A stretch of 64,000 nt of DNA from Jeongeupia sp. HS-3. GTDB lineage: Bacteria; Pseudomonadota; Gammaproteobacteria; Burkholderiales; Chitinibacteraceae. The notes under the pieces are model-generated. The model did no database searches. It saw only the letters and a program-made list of their open reading frames with translations, and was not told the origin of the DNA. The stretch is taken from the NCBI RefSeq assembly GCF_015140455.1, contig NZ_AP024094.1:1426001-1490000 (forward strand). The letters are read 5' to 3'. Numbering within the stretch: the stretch's first letter is position 1; every line of letters starts with the position of its first letter. Shown here piece by piece: positions 1 through 8,418 of this stretch. The position numbers and the translations under genes were made by a program.

Positions 1-437
1 CCCTTCTCTTTCTGCAGCGGCCCTTGCGTACCCATCCACTCCTTGAAGGTATCGAAGCGATTGCCCAGCAAACGCTTGAGTTCGGGCGAGATCGGGCTGA
101 GATCGGTATACAAGCCGATATCGCGCGGGTACTTGCCGCTGTATTGATCCAGCGTATGCCAATCGCCCGTGGTCAGCGTCGCCGCCTCTTTCTTGAGCGC
201 GATCCGGGCTTTTTCCTTGAGCGAATCCATCGCGGCACTGGCATCGACGCCCATGCTCGACAGCGTGGTGTTCACATCACTCTTGGCTTTGTCGATCACA
301 TCTTGCGCCTGGCCACCTGCCTGCTTCAGCGTTTCTGCCACCACGGCCGATGCGGCCTGCTGCGCGATCGGGGCCGCCTGATCGCAGGCGGCAAGCCCCA
401 AGGCCAGTGGGAGCAGCAGAAAATAGCGAGCGCGCAT
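1..437 (-). CDS. Lipoprotein, 3' end outside window
   Basis: Reading on the minus strand from an ATG at 437, the frame stays open to the left edge (145 codons visible). The N-terminus is a short basic stretch, a leucine-rich core and the lipobox LAAC, so this is a signal-peptidase-II lipoprotein. The following 60 residues are rich in Ala, Gln and Lys and look helical; then comes a segment with DWHTLDQYSGKYPRD. A ribosome-binding site AAAGGA lies about 7 bases before the ATG. I do not recognise the family. The C-terminus is not in the window. Confidence 0.7.
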   Translation of the reverse strand, partial: MRARYFLLLPLALGLAACDQAAPIAQQAASAVVAETLKQAGGQAQDVIDKAKSDVNTTLSSMGVDASAAMDSLKEKARIALKKEAATLTTGDWHTLDQYSGKYPRDIGLYTDLSPISPELKRLLGNRFDTFKEWMGTQGPLQKEK

Positions 438-776
438 ATCTAGTTCCTTTCTGAATCAAGCAAATGGCTTAGGCGAGCGGCCGATACACAAGTTCCCGGC
501 CGCATGAGTGGCGCGTGCCGCAGAAAAAGCCAGGTAGCCGCCCGTGAATCACGCACGGCCGCGCGATCGGCATTCAATGCCTTTAGCCTGGCCTGGAGAT
601 GCCAGTACATCCGCTTGGCCGATCCAGCCCCCCACCCGCTTGTCCACAACAATGGATGAACGGCCAGATGCTCGGGCGTCAAACCATGGCTGGGGCTGGT
701 CATACCGGTATATAAGTAGCAGCCGGACAAAACTCGGGGAGGAAGGCGTTCTTGCCTGCAACCTGGAGTCAAGATC
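438..776. other. Intergenic region between divergent genes, no gene seen
   Basis: This 339-base stretch separates the leftward lipoprotein gene from the rightward DUF1059 gene. Open frames across it show no recognisable protein and no convincing ribosome-binding site. It must hold both promoters; a TA-rich step (CCGGTATATAAG, near 703-715) is the only promoter-like patch I noticed. Confidence 0.5.
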
Positions 777-986
777 ATGACCAGAAAATATATAGATTGC
801 CGCGATTATCCGGGCAGTAGCTGTACGGTAAGAATCTCTGCCGACAGCGAGGCGGAGCTCATCGAAGCCATCGTTGAGCATGCCGTGAAAGTACACGGCC
901 ATAAAGATTCGCCCGAACTGCGCGCGCAGTTCATCGCGGAATTCAAAGATGAACCGGGTAAGGCCGATATGCGCTTGGCGGCATGA
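777..986 (+). CDS. DUF1059 family small protein
   Basis: A 69-residue protein starting KYIDCRDYPGSSC with a central helix SEAELIEAIVEHAVKVHG and a final stretch HKDSPELRAQF. This arrangement (short beta strands with two cysteines, then a helix ending in HA..VHG) is that of the DUF1059 family, whose biochemical role is unknown. The ATG follows GGAGTCAAGATC, a good ribosome-binding site. It is a single gene closed by a strong terminator at 1011-1039. Confidence 0.8.
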   Translation: MTRKYIDCRDYPGSSCTVRISADSEAELIEAIVEHAVKVHGHKDSPELRAQFIAEFKDEPGKADMRLAA

Positions 987-1010
987 ACCGCCCCCATCGT
1001 TCATCTGGAT

Positions 1011-1039
1011 GAGGTAGCCGGATACCGGCTACCTCTTTT
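1011..1039 (+). terminator. Rho-independent terminator after DUF1059 gene
   Basis: A perfect 11-bp stem GAGGTAGCCGG/CCGGCTACCTC (1011-1021 with 1025-1035), a 3-base loop and TTTT follow the stop at 986. Confidence 0.85.
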
Positions 1040-1074
1040 CATTAAATTTAATGATAAACAATCAGTTACCCCCA

Positions 1075-1092
1075 TTGTGAGGGCGCTCACAA
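1075..1092. promoter_or_regulatory. CRP/Vfr-like palindrome
   Basis: TTGTGAGGGCGCTCACAA is a perfect inverted repeat that contains the CRP consensus TGTGA-N6-TCACA. It lies about 100 bases before the start of the next gene, a position suitable for an activator site. Binding is inferred from sequence alone; a LacI-family operator is an alternative. Confidence 0.5.
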
Positions 1093-1188
1093 GCCTTTTT
1101 GCACAGCCTGCGTATGCTGGCATCCACGATACCAGACAAGACGCAGCAGCCCGCCAGAATGCCGGCTGAACGCAGAAAGGAGATCCCC

Positions 1189-1581
1189 ATGAAACATCGC
1201 AGCTTACTGATCCGCTCGGCCGCCGCCCTGCTGATTGCCGGCAGCCTGCTGGCTGCGCCGGCACAAGCCCGCACCAATGTCGACATCGGCATTGGCATCG
1301 GCATACCCGGCCCGGTGATTGTGCAGCCGGCGCCGGTCATCATTGCCCCGCCACCACCCCGTTCCGGCTATCGCTGGGTCGAAGGTGGCTGGATTCAGGC
1401 ACCCCGCCCTTACTGGCGCGATGGCTACTGGCGTCGCGCTGAATATCGTCCGGGCCGGCCGCCGTGGGCTTACGAACGCGAGCGTTATTACGATGGCTAT
1501 CGGGATGGCTATCGCCGCGGTCGCGACGATGATGACGATCATCGCGACCGTCGCCGCCATCGCAGAGATCGGGACGACTGA
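1189..1581 (+). CDS. Secreted WxxGxW/YRWVxGxW-repeat protein
   Basis: A 130-residue exported protein. The start at 1189 is preceded by AAAGGAGATCCCC and gives a clean signal peptide (basic MKHRSLLIR, hydrophobic core, cleavage near APAQA-RT). The mature part begins with a GIGIGIPGP stretch and a proline run, then the aromatic motif YRWVEGGWIQ...YWRDGYWRR typical of YXWVXGXW-repeat periplasmic proteins. It ends in a highly charged tail of Asp, Arg and His (DDDDDHRDRRRHRRDRDD), which could bind metal or nucleic acid. Function unknown. The CRP-like palindrome at 1075-1092 may control it. Confidence 0.75.
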   Translation: MKHRSLLIRSAAALLIAGSLLAAPAQARTNVDIGIGIGIPGPVIVQPAPVIIAPPPPRSGYRWVEGGWIQAPRPYWRDGYWRRAEYRPGRPPWAYERERYYDGYRDGYRRGRDDDDDHRDRRRHRRDRDD

Positions 1582-1638
1582 GCCAGCAGTCGCCAAACAG
1601 GGCGCTAGAATGGAATGTTGCCTGCCGGAGCGCCCTTC

Positions 1639-1869
1639 ATGGATACCACCCCCCACACGCTAGCGGTGCTGTTCAAACAACTCGGCCTGCCCGACGATGC
1701 CCACAGCATCCGCCAGTTCATCGCCAGCCATCGTCTTGCAGCTGGCGTTGAACTGGCGAAGGCACCGTTCTGGACACCGTCGCAGGCTGATTTTCTCGCC
1801 GAAGCACTCGAAGAAGACGCGGACTGGGCCGAAATGGCGGATGAGCTGGCTGCGCTGCTCAGCGATTAA
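1639..1869 (+). CDS. DUF2789 family protein
   Basis: A 76-residue acidic protein. The motifs LFKQLGLPDD, APFWTPSQADFL and ALEEDADWAEMADEL match the DUF2789 family, a small helical family of unknown role in Beta- and Gammaproteobacteria. I take the ATG at 1639 (MDTTPHTL) because it matches the family N-terminus and follows GGAG by nine bases; the frame is open further upstream. Confidence 0.8.
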   Translation: MDTTPHTLAVLFKQLGLPDDAHSIRQFIASHRLAAGVELAKAPFWTPSQADFLAEALEEDADWAEMADELAALLSD

Positions 1870-1879
1870 AACGCCGCGT

Positions 1880-2737
1880 TTATGCCTTGCCACCAAAGGT
1901 ATTGCATTCCTGCATTTTCCCGGACTGGAAACCGCGCTGCAGCCATTGCATGCGCTCGGCAGATGAACCGTGAGTAAACGAATCCGGCGCTACGCTACGG
2001 CCGGCGTTGCGTTGCATGGTATCGTCGCCAATGGCTTGTGCCGCCGTCAGCGCGGCCTCCAGATCACCGGCCTCGAGCAAGCCGCGTGACTGCGCGTAAT
2101 GTCCCCACACGCCGGCCAGGCAATCGGCCTGCAGTTCCTGCTTCACCGACAATGCATTCACCGCCGCTTCGCCCTTGCCGCTTTGCAGCCGATGTACCTT
2201 GTCGGAAACACCGGTCAGATTCTGGATGTGATGGCCGACCTCATGCGCGATCACATAAGCTTGGGCGAACTCGCCCTTGGCGCCGTAGCGCTGGCTCAGT
2301 TCATCGAAAAAGCCGAGATCGAGATACACCTGATTGTCACCAGGGCAATAAAACGGCCCCACCGCCGAACTCGCCTGCCCGCACGCCGACGACACCGCAT
2401 TGCGAAACAGCACCAGTTTGGGCGGCTGATAGGTCATGCCGTTTTCGCTGAACAGCTTGGCCCAAGTGTCTTCGGTATCACCGAGCACCTTGGCCGCGAA
2501 GAGCTTACTGCGATCGTTGTCGCTCTGCGCGGCCGGCTGCTGTTGCGTAACCTGGCCACCACCGGTGAACTGCGACACCAGTCCAAGCATCTCCAGCGGA
2601 TTTTTTCCGAGCAACAAGCTGATCACCACAACGGCAATGATGCCGCCGATTCCCAGTTTGAAGCCGCCGCGCCGGCCGCCACCCTGACCACGCCTGTCCT
2701 CGACATTGCCACTCTCGCGCATATCGTTCCAACGCAT
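1880..2737 (-). CDS. YpfJ-type neutral zinc metallopeptidase
   Basis: A 285-residue membrane-anchored protein beginning MRWNDMRESGNVEDRRG, the usual start of the YpfJ/KPN_02809 family, followed by a glycine/arginine-rich patch and one membrane segment (GIGGIIAVVVISLLLG). The catalytic zinc motif HEVGHH sits near residue 178, inside AYVIAHEVGHHIQNLTG. The family carries SACGQASSAVGPFYCP with its two cysteines, present here. Substrates are not established. The C-terminus ends shortly after MQWLQRGFQSG, the family's usual end. Confidence 0.85.
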   Translation of the reverse strand: MRWNDMRESGNVEDRRGQGGGRRGGFKLGIGGIIAVVVISLLLGKNPLEMLGLVSQFTGGGQVTQQQPAAQSDNDRSKLFAAKVLGDTEDTWAKLFSENGMTYQPPKLVLFRNAVSSACGQASSAVGPFYCPGDNQVYLDLGFFDELSQRYGAKGEFAQAYVIAHEVGHHIQNLTGVSDKVHRLQSGKGEAAVNALSVKQELQADCLAGVWGHYAQSRGLLEAGDLEAALTAAQAIGDDTMQRNAGRSVAPDSFTHGSSAERMQWLQRGFQSGKMQECNTFGGKA

Positions 2738-2813
2738 ACCGTTCTCCCCGCCGGTGCCCGGCACCGGTCTCATTCAAAATAGTGCGCCAAACGCCCTGAT
2801 CCGCCGCAGCCTG

Positions 2814-4142
2814 CTACCCGGTCGTGCGCAACAGCGCCGGCAAGGCCAGCGCCAGGGTGATTCCACGCAAGGTCATCAATACCATGAAAGCCAGCCATAA
2901 GCCGTGATTGCCGAAGATTGATGGCAAGGTCGACACGGCCACGGCAAAGCCCCCCAGCGACCACACCATGCTGCGCATCAACGCACCGGTGCGTGTGGCG
3001 CCGATAAAGATGCCATCGAACAGAAAGCCCCACGCCGACAGCAAGGGCGCGGCGATCATCCATGGTAGGTAAAGCAGCGCGGCTTCGCGCACCGTGGCCT
3101 GGTCGGTCAACAAACCGATGATCGCCGGCCCCAAGGCCCAGTAAAGCAGCGAGAACAGCGCGGCAATACCAAGCGACCAGATCAGCGTCACCCTGATCGT
3201 CTGGCGCAACGCTTGCTGCTGACGTGCACCGACCGCGGTGCCAGCCAGCGCCTCGGCGGCATGGGCGAAACCATCAAGCCCGTAGGCCATGAAAGTCTGA
3301 AAATTGAGCAGCAAGGCGTTGGCGGCTAGAATCGCATCGCCTTGCGCGGCGCCAGCGCGGGCAAACCAGGCAAAGCCAAGTAACAGGCAAATCGTGCGAA
3401 TGAAAATATCCCGATTGATCGCCACCAGCCGCCACAGCGCTTTGCGCTCGCCAATCACGCCCCAGCCCGGCAGGGCACCGCGCACGCTGCGAGACAGCAC
3501 CAGCGCCCCAGCGACAAAGCCCAAGGCATCGGCGGTCGCCGTCGCCGCGCCGATACCGGCCACGCCGGCATCCAGCCCATACACATAGGCGAACACCGCT
3601 ACGGCGTTCACAATGTTGATCCAGATTTGCAGCGCCAGTGCCATACGCACGCGCTGGGTGCCCAGCAGAAAACCCAGCACCACATAATTGGCCAACGCCA
3701 GCGGCGCAGACCAGATCCGCGCACCGGCATACTCGGCGGCATGCAATTGCACCTCGGCACTGCCACCCAGCAGCCCCAGTCCGACGCCAAGCAACAGCGG
3801 CTTGAGCAGTAGCAGCGCAACACCAAGGCCAAAGGCCATCAGTAGTGCCCGCAGCAAGGTTGCCCGCAATGCCGCGCCATCACCGGCACCGTGCGCCTGC
3901 GCGACCAGACCGGTCGTGCCCATGCGCAGGAAACCAAAACCCCAAAACACAAAGTTGAGCAGCAGGCCACCAAGCGCAACGCCGCCAAGGAAGGCCGGCT
4001 CGGCTAAATGACCGGCAACGGCCGTATCGACCGCCGACATCAGCGGCTGGGTCAGATTGGCCAACACGACCGGCACTGCCAGGTGCAGAACACGGCGATG
4101 CCAGCCGGCAGCATCGGTAGCGGAAGGGAGCGTAGCAGGCAT
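2814..4142 (-). CDS. MATE family efflux transporter (DinF-like)
   Basis: A multi-spanning inner-membrane protein of about 440 residues with the MATE pattern of two six-helix halves. The first half carries PLMSAVDTAVAGHL and GFLRMGTTGLVAQAHGAGD, the second ILAANALLLNF, GLDGFAHAAEALAGTAVG and WGFLFDGIFIGATRTG. These match the DinF branch, drug or metabolite/cation antiporters. I chose the ATG at 4142; the frame is open to a TTG at 4175. A terminator hairpin of the upstream gene lies directly against this ATG, so no ribosome-binding site is visible there, and the true start may be a few codons inside. Confidence 0.85.
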   Translation of the reverse strand: MPATLPSATDAAGWHRRVLHLAVPVVLANLTQPLMSAVDTAVAGHLAEPAFLGGVALGGLLLNFVFWGFGFLRMGTTGLVAQAHGAGDGAALRATLLRALLMAFGLGVALLLLKPLLLGVGLGLLGGSAEVQLHAAEYAGARIWSAPLALANYVVLGFLLGTQRVRMALALQIWINIVNAVAVFAYVYGLDAGVAGIGAATATADALGFVAGALVLSRSVRGALPGWGVIGERKALWRLVAINRDIFIRTICLLLGFAWFARAGAAQGDAILAANALLLNFQTFMAYGLDGFAHAAEALAGTAVGARQQQALRQTIRVTLIWSLGIAALFSLLYWALGPAIIGLLTDQATVREAALLYLPWMIAAPLLSAWGFLFDGIFIGATRTGALMRSMVWSLGGFAVAVSTLPSIFGNHGLWLAFMVLMTLRGITLALALPALLRTTG

Positions 4143-4193
4143 GAAAAAGGCGGGGCGACGTTGGCGTAATGCCAAATTGTCGATGCCCCGCCC
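4143..4193 (-). terminator. Terminator of the upstream gene, touching the MATE start
   Basis: On the minus strand GGCGGGGC and GCCCCGCC pair around an inner stem TTGGC/GCCAA and are followed by a T-tract that ends one base before the ATG at 4142. It should end transcription from the gene at 4219-4641. Confidence 0.75.
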
Positions 4194-4218
4194 GGATGCG
4201 GCAAGCCTGCCGCGCGCT

Positions 4219-4641
4219 TTACCAGCTGAAATGAACGTTGCGACTACCCTGCTTGTTCACTTGCAGCATCCGCTGCTGCGGACGCCCGTCCACCGTCGCC
4301 ACCAATTGGTAGCGACCCGGCTTGAGCTTCACATAGAAATAAGGGCCATCGGCCACGGCATCCACAACCAGCTTGCCTTTGACATCCAGCAACTGCACCT
4401 GGGCGTTCGCCAGCTCCTGCCCCTGCTTGCCGGTCATCAAGAGGCGCATATTGTAATCATCGGCTGCAGCACGAATGGCACTGGCTTCTTCGTCCCCCAC
4501 GCCACCACTGAGGTAGGCAATGCCTTGCGCCGAATACCGGACATCGGGCAACGGCTCGGAGAAGCTGGCAACAGCGACAACGGGTGTAGCAAGGGAAACA
4601 ACGAGCGCAGTCTGGATCAACTGGCGTGGCATGCGCGTCAT
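4219..4641 (-). CDS. Secreted carboxypeptidase-regulatory-like protein
   Basis: A 140-residue exported protein. The N-terminus MTRMPRQLIQTALVVSLATPVVAVAS is a signal peptide with an Ala-x-Ala-like cleavage site. The mature part has LPDVRYSAQGIAYLSGGVGDEE, then a beta-rich domain (LLMTGKQGQELANAQVQLLD, PYFYVKLKPGRYQLVA) that resembles the small Ig-like carboxypeptidase regulatory/SpaA fold. The glycine motif YLSGGVGDEE recurs in short periplasmic proteins of Betaproteobacteria. No enzymatic residues are seen. Function unknown. Confidence 0.65.
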   Translation of the reverse strand: MTRMPRQLIQTALVVSLATPVVAVASFSEPLPDVRYSAQGIAYLSGGVGDEEASAIRAAADDYNMRLLMTGKQGQELANAQVQLLDVKGKLVVDAVADGPYFYVKLKPGRYQLVATVDGRPQQRMLQVNKQGSRNVHFSW

Positions 4642-4778
4642 GGGCAGTCCTCCGAAGTAAGCCTTCGCAAAGTGGAAGGCCTTGCCTGAGGTGTGTCCAT
4701 CCGGAGTGCCAGTCGGTTCCGTGAATGTGCAGATTTAAAACTGAGAACACCGATCGGATTGCGATCTGCGCAAAGAAA

Positions 4779-5201
4779 CTAGGAGGCAGGTGCGGTCATG
4801 CGGCGTAGCGCCGGCAAGACCTGCGTTACCAGAAGCGGCGCCAGCAACACCGGAGATGTCTTGTCGAGATCAAGCCAGTGCAGCGCCTCGATTTCGGCGG
4901 CCAGCGATATATCGCCCGACAGCTCGCCCAAGTGGACACGGGCAAGCACGTCCCTGCCCGGCTCGTTTGCCGCCGAAGCCGCAAACTCGCCCAGCAGCAC
5001 GAGCGAGGCGGACTCAAGCGCGCAGCTGAGTTCCTCGGCAATTTCGCGGATCAGGCCATCGCTATCGGCCTCCCCCGCTTCGGGCTTGCCACCCGGCAGC
5101 ATGAAATGCTGCGTACCGCGTTTGCGTACCGTTAGCAGCCGGCCCTCGCGCACCAGCGCAAGAGTCACTACACGGATCGGATCGGCGGCGATCGAAATCA
5201 A
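4779..5201 (-). CDS. NUDIX hydrolase
   Basis: A 140-residue NUDIX protein. The Nudix box reads [20 protein letters not shown] (about residues 38-57), matching G-x5-E-x7-R-E-x-x-E-E; the usual final glycine is replaced by Ser-Cys. Family members hydrolyse nucleoside diphosphate derivatives; the substrate cannot be read here. The best start is a TTG at 5201 that overlaps the infA stop by four bases (TTGA), suggesting translational coupling to infA. Confidence 0.8.
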   Translation of the reverse strand: MISIAADPIRVVTLALVREGRLLTVRKRGTQHFMLPGGKPEAGEADSDGLIREIAEELSCALESASLVLLGEFAASAANEPGRDVLARVHLGELSGDISLAAEIEALHWLDLDKTSPVLLAPLLVTQVLPALRRMTAPAS

Positions 5202-5455
5202 CGGCGACGGAACGACGATGCCGCGGGCGCGTTGACGTCCTTGTGGCGGAAGCTCACCCGGCCCTTGGTCAGGTCATACGGCGACATTTCCACAGTAACG
5301 CGGTCGCCGGCGAGAATACGGATGTGGTGCTTGCGCATCTTGCCCGAGGCATATGCGGAAATCTGCACGCCGTTGCTCAGCTCAACGCGGAAACGCGTAT
5401 CCGGCAGCACTTCGAGTACGACACCTTCAAATTCGATCGAGTCTTCCTTGGCCAT
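5198..5455 (-). CDS. infA: Translation initiation factor IF-1
   Basis: An 85-residue S1/OB-fold protein: [69 protein letters not shown]. It is longer than the usual 72-residue IF-1 by a tail [11 protein letters not shown], as in the second IF-1 found in many Betaproteobacteria. IF-1 binds the 30S A site during initiation. It is followed with a four-base overlap by the NUDIX gene. Confidence 0.92.
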   Translation of the reverse strand: MAKEDSIEFEGVVLEVLPDTRFRVELSNGVQISAYASGKMRKHHIRILAGDRVTVEMSPYDLTKGRVSFRHKDVNAPAASSFRRR

Positions 5456-5942
5456 GTGTGATCCTTATATATATAGGGTTGAAACCCAATCGCTGCCGAT
5501 CAATGGATGCGCTGTACCGCGACAACAAGCGCGCAGTTAAAACCCAAGACCGAGACTGGCGAACGGGAAAATCCGGGCCGGCTCAAACCCAATGCATGGG
5601 TCGGCCCGAAAGATGGTTATCTTTTCATTATACCTGACACATGGCGGCCAAGCCTTGATCATGTTAAAGAGGTCGACAAGAGGGTTGGTCAGCGATGCCA
5701 ACCGACCACTCGCCCCACCCTGTAACCGCGGCTCGTCCAGCATCTCATCCGCGCAATGGCGAAAATATTTCTTGCACAGCTCGGAAAAAACGCGTAAAAC
5801 AACAGTCGCAGGATTTTCAAGCAGTGACGTTGTCGGTATCCGTAGTGCCTCTGGCAGTACCTCGTATCTCCCCACATCCCTTGATTGTCGTGCGCTCGGG
5901 CTTTGCCCAATTTTTCAAAAACCTGATTCAAGGGATATTCTC
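5456..5942. other. Long region between divergent infA and csp
   Basis: This 487-base stretch has no supportable gene. A minus-strand frame of 112 codons (5537-5875) matches no family I know and has no clear ribosome-binding site. The right part, rather AT-rich around 5740-5830, is likely the promoter and long 5' leader typical of cold-shock genes. Confidence 0.5.
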
Positions 5943-6146
5943 ATGTCTAACGGTACCGTTAAGTGGTTCAACGACTCCAAGGGCTTCGGCTTCATCACTC
6001 CTGACGAAGGCGGCGACGACCTGTTCGCGCACTTCTCGCAAATTATGTCGAATGGTTTCAAGACGCTGGCCGAAGGCCAACGCGTGACCTTCGATGTCAC
6101 CACCGGCCCGAAGGGCAAGCAAGCTTCGAACATCAAGCCTGCTTAA
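5943..6146 (+). CDS. CspA-family cold-shock protein
   Basis: A 67-residue single cold-shock domain. Both RNA-binding motifs are intact: RNP1 KGFGFITP and RNP2 DLFAHF, and the N-terminus is the standard [11 protein letters not shown]. It is a nucleic-acid chaperone that melts RNA secondary structure. The true start is the ATG at 5943; the frame is open for 117 codons upstream without meaning. A strong terminator follows at 6173-6202. Confidence 0.95.
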   Translation: MSNGTVKWFNDSKGFGFITPDEGGDDLFAHFSQIMSNGFKTLAEGQRVTFDVTTGPKGKQASNIKPA

Positions 6147-6172
6147 GTCCATCGCGACTTCCGTCGTGATTC

Positions 6173-6202
6173 AAAAAAGCCCGGCTCTGCCGGGCTTTTT
6201 TT
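6173..6202 (+). terminator. Terminator after csp
   Basis: AAAAAA, stem GCCCGGC/GCCGGGC with a short loop, then seven T: a bidirectional-looking rho-independent terminator. Confidence 0.9.
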
Positions 6203-6291
6203 CGTCCATCCTTCCCGCATTCGACTCCGTCATTCAGAGCCAATGAGCAAGGGCTATGCTGAAAACTGCCATACGGGCGGAGGACAGCATC

Positions 6292-6501
6292 ATGAGCGAA
6301 CACGTTTACAAACTGGTCGAGCTGGTCGGCTCATCCACACAAAGCAGTGACGATGCGGTACGCAACGCGATCGCCAAGGCCGCCGAATCGATCAAGCATA
6401 TGGATTGGTTCGAAATCGTTGAAACGCGCGGCCATATTGTCGATGGCAAGCTAGGCCACTGGCAGGTCACGCTGAAGGTCGGTTTCCGCGTCGACGGCTA
6501 G
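6292..6501 (+). CDS. Dodecin
   Basis: A 69-residue protein MSEHVYKLVELVGSS...DAVRNAIAKAAESIKHMDWFEI...GHWQVTLKVGFRV. This is the beta-alpha-beta-beta plan of dodecins, which assemble as dodecamers that store flavin (or CoA). The tryptophan in MDWFEI is the residue that stacks on the flavin. The ATG at 6292 follows GGAGGACAG. Confidence 0.9.
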   Translation: MSEHVYKLVELVGSSTQSSDDAVRNAIAKAAESIKHMDWFEIVETRGHIVDGKLGHWQVTLKVGFRVDG

Positions 6502-6548
6502 GCGCCCAGCCGGCAACACGCATGGCAAGCACCGCAAACGGGACGCGG

Positions 6549-6950
6549 CTAATCGGATACCTTGCCGCGCAGCGCCTTGATCGAGCCATGCCGGGTTTTC
6601 TTTTCCAGCCGCCGTTTTTGCGAACCATAGGTCGGCTTGGTCGCCCTTCTCGCTTTTGCGGTGACGGCGACGCTGTCGATCAACGCTTGCAAACGCAGCA
6701 GCGCATCGGCGCGGTTCTGCTCCTGGCTGCGTGTCTGCTGCGCCTTGATCACCACCACGCCATCCTTGCTGATGCGCGAATCGCTCAGGGCCAGCAAGCG
6801 CTGCTTGATGTGTTCGGGCAAGGATGAGCTGGCAATGTCGAAGCGCAGGTGAACCGCGCTCGACACCTTGTTGACGTTCTGCCCGCCAGCGCCTTGCGCG
6901 CGAATCGCGCTGAATTCGACTTCGTCCTCGCGAACCGCAATCGTACTCAT
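6549..6950 (-). CDS. arfB: Peptidyl-tRNA hydrolase ArfB (YaeJ)
   Basis: A 133-residue release-factor-like protein. AQGAGGQNVNKV contains the catalytic GGQ, and the C-terminal tail KPTYGSQKRRLEKKTRHGSIKALRGK is the basic extension that enters the empty mRNA channel. ArfB releases peptides from ribosomes stalled without a stop codon. Length and tail match the family. Confidence 0.92.
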   Translation of the reverse strand: MSTIAVREDEVEFSAIRAQGAGGQNVNKVSSAVHLRFDIASSSLPEHIKQRLLALSDSRISKDGVVVIKAQQTRSQEQNRADALLRLQALIDSVAVTAKARRATKPTYGSQKRRLEKKTRHGSIKALRGKVSD

Positions 6951-6983
6951 CGTTGCGCCAAACCCAGCACAGTCACGCCGCGC

Positions 6984-7319
6984 TTAGTCCTCGTTGGCAT
7001 CAAGGAAGGTCACGCCGTCCTCGGCCTTGTCGAACTCGGCGCCAACCGGCGAGCCCAGCAAGGGAATGATCGCGGCGTCGTAGTTGGCGACGATATTGAC
7101 GTCGATCACGGCAAAATTCTTGCTGTTGTCGATATAGGTATCGGATTCGAAACCCGACAGGAAACGCCAGCCGCTATCGGCATCGTCCTCGGGTTCTTCG
7201 CGGTACATGAAACCCACCGGGTAGCCTTCAACCGTAATCATGTCGCTGACGACACAAAGGCCATGACCCGTGGCGAGCTCCTGAATTTGGGTCTTGTCGA
7301 GTTTGAACTGTTTTTGCAT
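6984..7319 (-). CDS. DUF2185 (Imm33-like) family protein
   Basis: An 111-residue acidic protein. GYPVGFMYREEP, DSGWRFLSGFESDTYIDN and ANYDAAIIPLLGSPVGAEF match DUF2185, a family related to immunity proteins of contact-toxin systems but also common as a free-standing protein. I chose the ATG at 7319, with AAGGGGAAT upstream, over longer open frame. No toxin gene is next to it, so an immunity role is not supported here. Confidence 0.8.
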   Translation of the reverse strand: MQKQFKLDKTQIQELATGHGLCVVSDMITVEGYPVGFMYREEPEDDADSGWRFLSGFESDTYIDNSKNFAVIDVNIVANYDAAIIPLLGSPVGAEFDKAEDGVTFLDANED

Positions 7320-7482
7320 GCTGATTCCCCTTGAGTTGCCTTTGCCTGCAAGGATACCTGCCGGCGCCGGGCGCGTCATGAACGAACACCGTCGTTCAGG
7401 GCCGACCATAGGGAGAAGCCGCAAGCCCACTGCTTCGCGGCGATGCTAACATCGAGCCGATAACGATAAAGATTTGAATCAT

Positions 7483-8418
7483 ATGACGAGCAATACGCTG
7501 TCCGGCCAGGGTGTCCTGCTGTCGGTCATTGCCTCGGTGGTGTTCGGCGTTCTGGGCTGGTTCAGCACGCTGCTGATCCCGCTCACCGGCCTGGAAATCT
7601 TCGCCTGGCGAATTGTCTGGACGGTGCCGGGGATGATCGTCGTGGTGTCGCTGCTGCGGCACTGGCCCAAGTTCACCGCGACCCTGGCACGCTTCAAGCG
7701 CGAACCCGTGCTGTGGCTGGCGCTACCGGTCAGCGGCTTCCTGCTCGGCGTACAGCAGTGGCTGTTCATGTGGGCGCCGCTGGAAGGCCGGTTGCTGGAA
7801 GTCACGCTCGGCTATTTCCTGCTGCCGCTGGTGATGGTGCTGGTCGGCTATGTGTTCTATCGAGAGCGCCCGAGCAAGCTGCAGTGGCTGGCAGTCGCGT
7901 TTGCCTGCGCCGGCGTGCTGCACGAGTTGTGGCTGACGCAAGCGTTCTCCTGGGTCACGCTGGTGACCGCGCTCGGCTATCCGCCCTATCTGATGCTGCG
8001 CCGCGCGGTGCGGCTCGATCCGGTCAGCGGCTTCCTACTTGAAACGCTGGTGATCGTGCCGTTCGCGATCTGGCTGATCATCAGCCATCCGTTGGCGACC
8101 GACGCGCTGCTGACCACGCCTATCCTGTGGCTGCTGCTGCCCTGCCTTGGCGCGATGACGGCGATCGCGTTCGCCTGCTATCTCGGCGCCAGCAAACTGC
8201 TGCCGATCAGCCTGCTCGGGATACTCGGCTATGTCGAACCGGTGCTGTTGTTCATCATTTCGCTGCTTTTCCTTGCCGAGCCATTCAGCGCCGCCGGGCT
8301 GGGCACCTATGTGCCGATCTGGATCGCCGTACTGCTGACCTGCAGCCACAGCGCGGCAACCCTGGCAAGGCAGCGCCGTGCGGGACTCAACGCTTCTTCG
8401 CCGACACCCACATCGTGA
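7483..8418 (+). CDS. rarD: RarD/EamA-family transporter
   Basis: A 311-residue inner-membrane protein with about ten hydrophobic segments in two EamA repeats. The start region GQGVLLSVIASVVFGVLGWFSTLL and the motifs FAWRIVWTVPGM, VTLGYFLLPLVMVLVGYVFYRERPS and LPISLLGILGYVEPVLLF are those of RarD proteins, thought to export metabolites. Its 3' end overlaps the convergent DUF4442 gene by 32 bases. Confidence 0.85.
   Translation: MTSNTLSGQGVLLSVIASVVFGVLGWFSTLLIPLTGLEIFAWRIVWTVPGMIVVVSLLRHWPKFTATLARFKREPVLWLALPVSGFLLGVQQWLFMWAPLEGRLLEVTLGYFLLPLVMVLVGYVFYRERPSKLQWLAVAFACAGVLHELWLTQAFSWVTLVTALGYPPYLMLRRAVRLDPVSGFLLETLVIVPFAIWLIISHPLATDALLTTPILWLLLPCLGAMTAIAFACYLGASKLLPISLLGILGYVEPVLLFIISLLFLAEPFSAAGLGTYVPIWIAVLLTCSHSAATLARQRRAGLNASSPTPTS

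Noticed and set aside
5537-5875. Minus-strand 112-codon frame between infA and csp
   Set aside because: Not recognised, no clear start signal, and it overlaps the probable csp leader.
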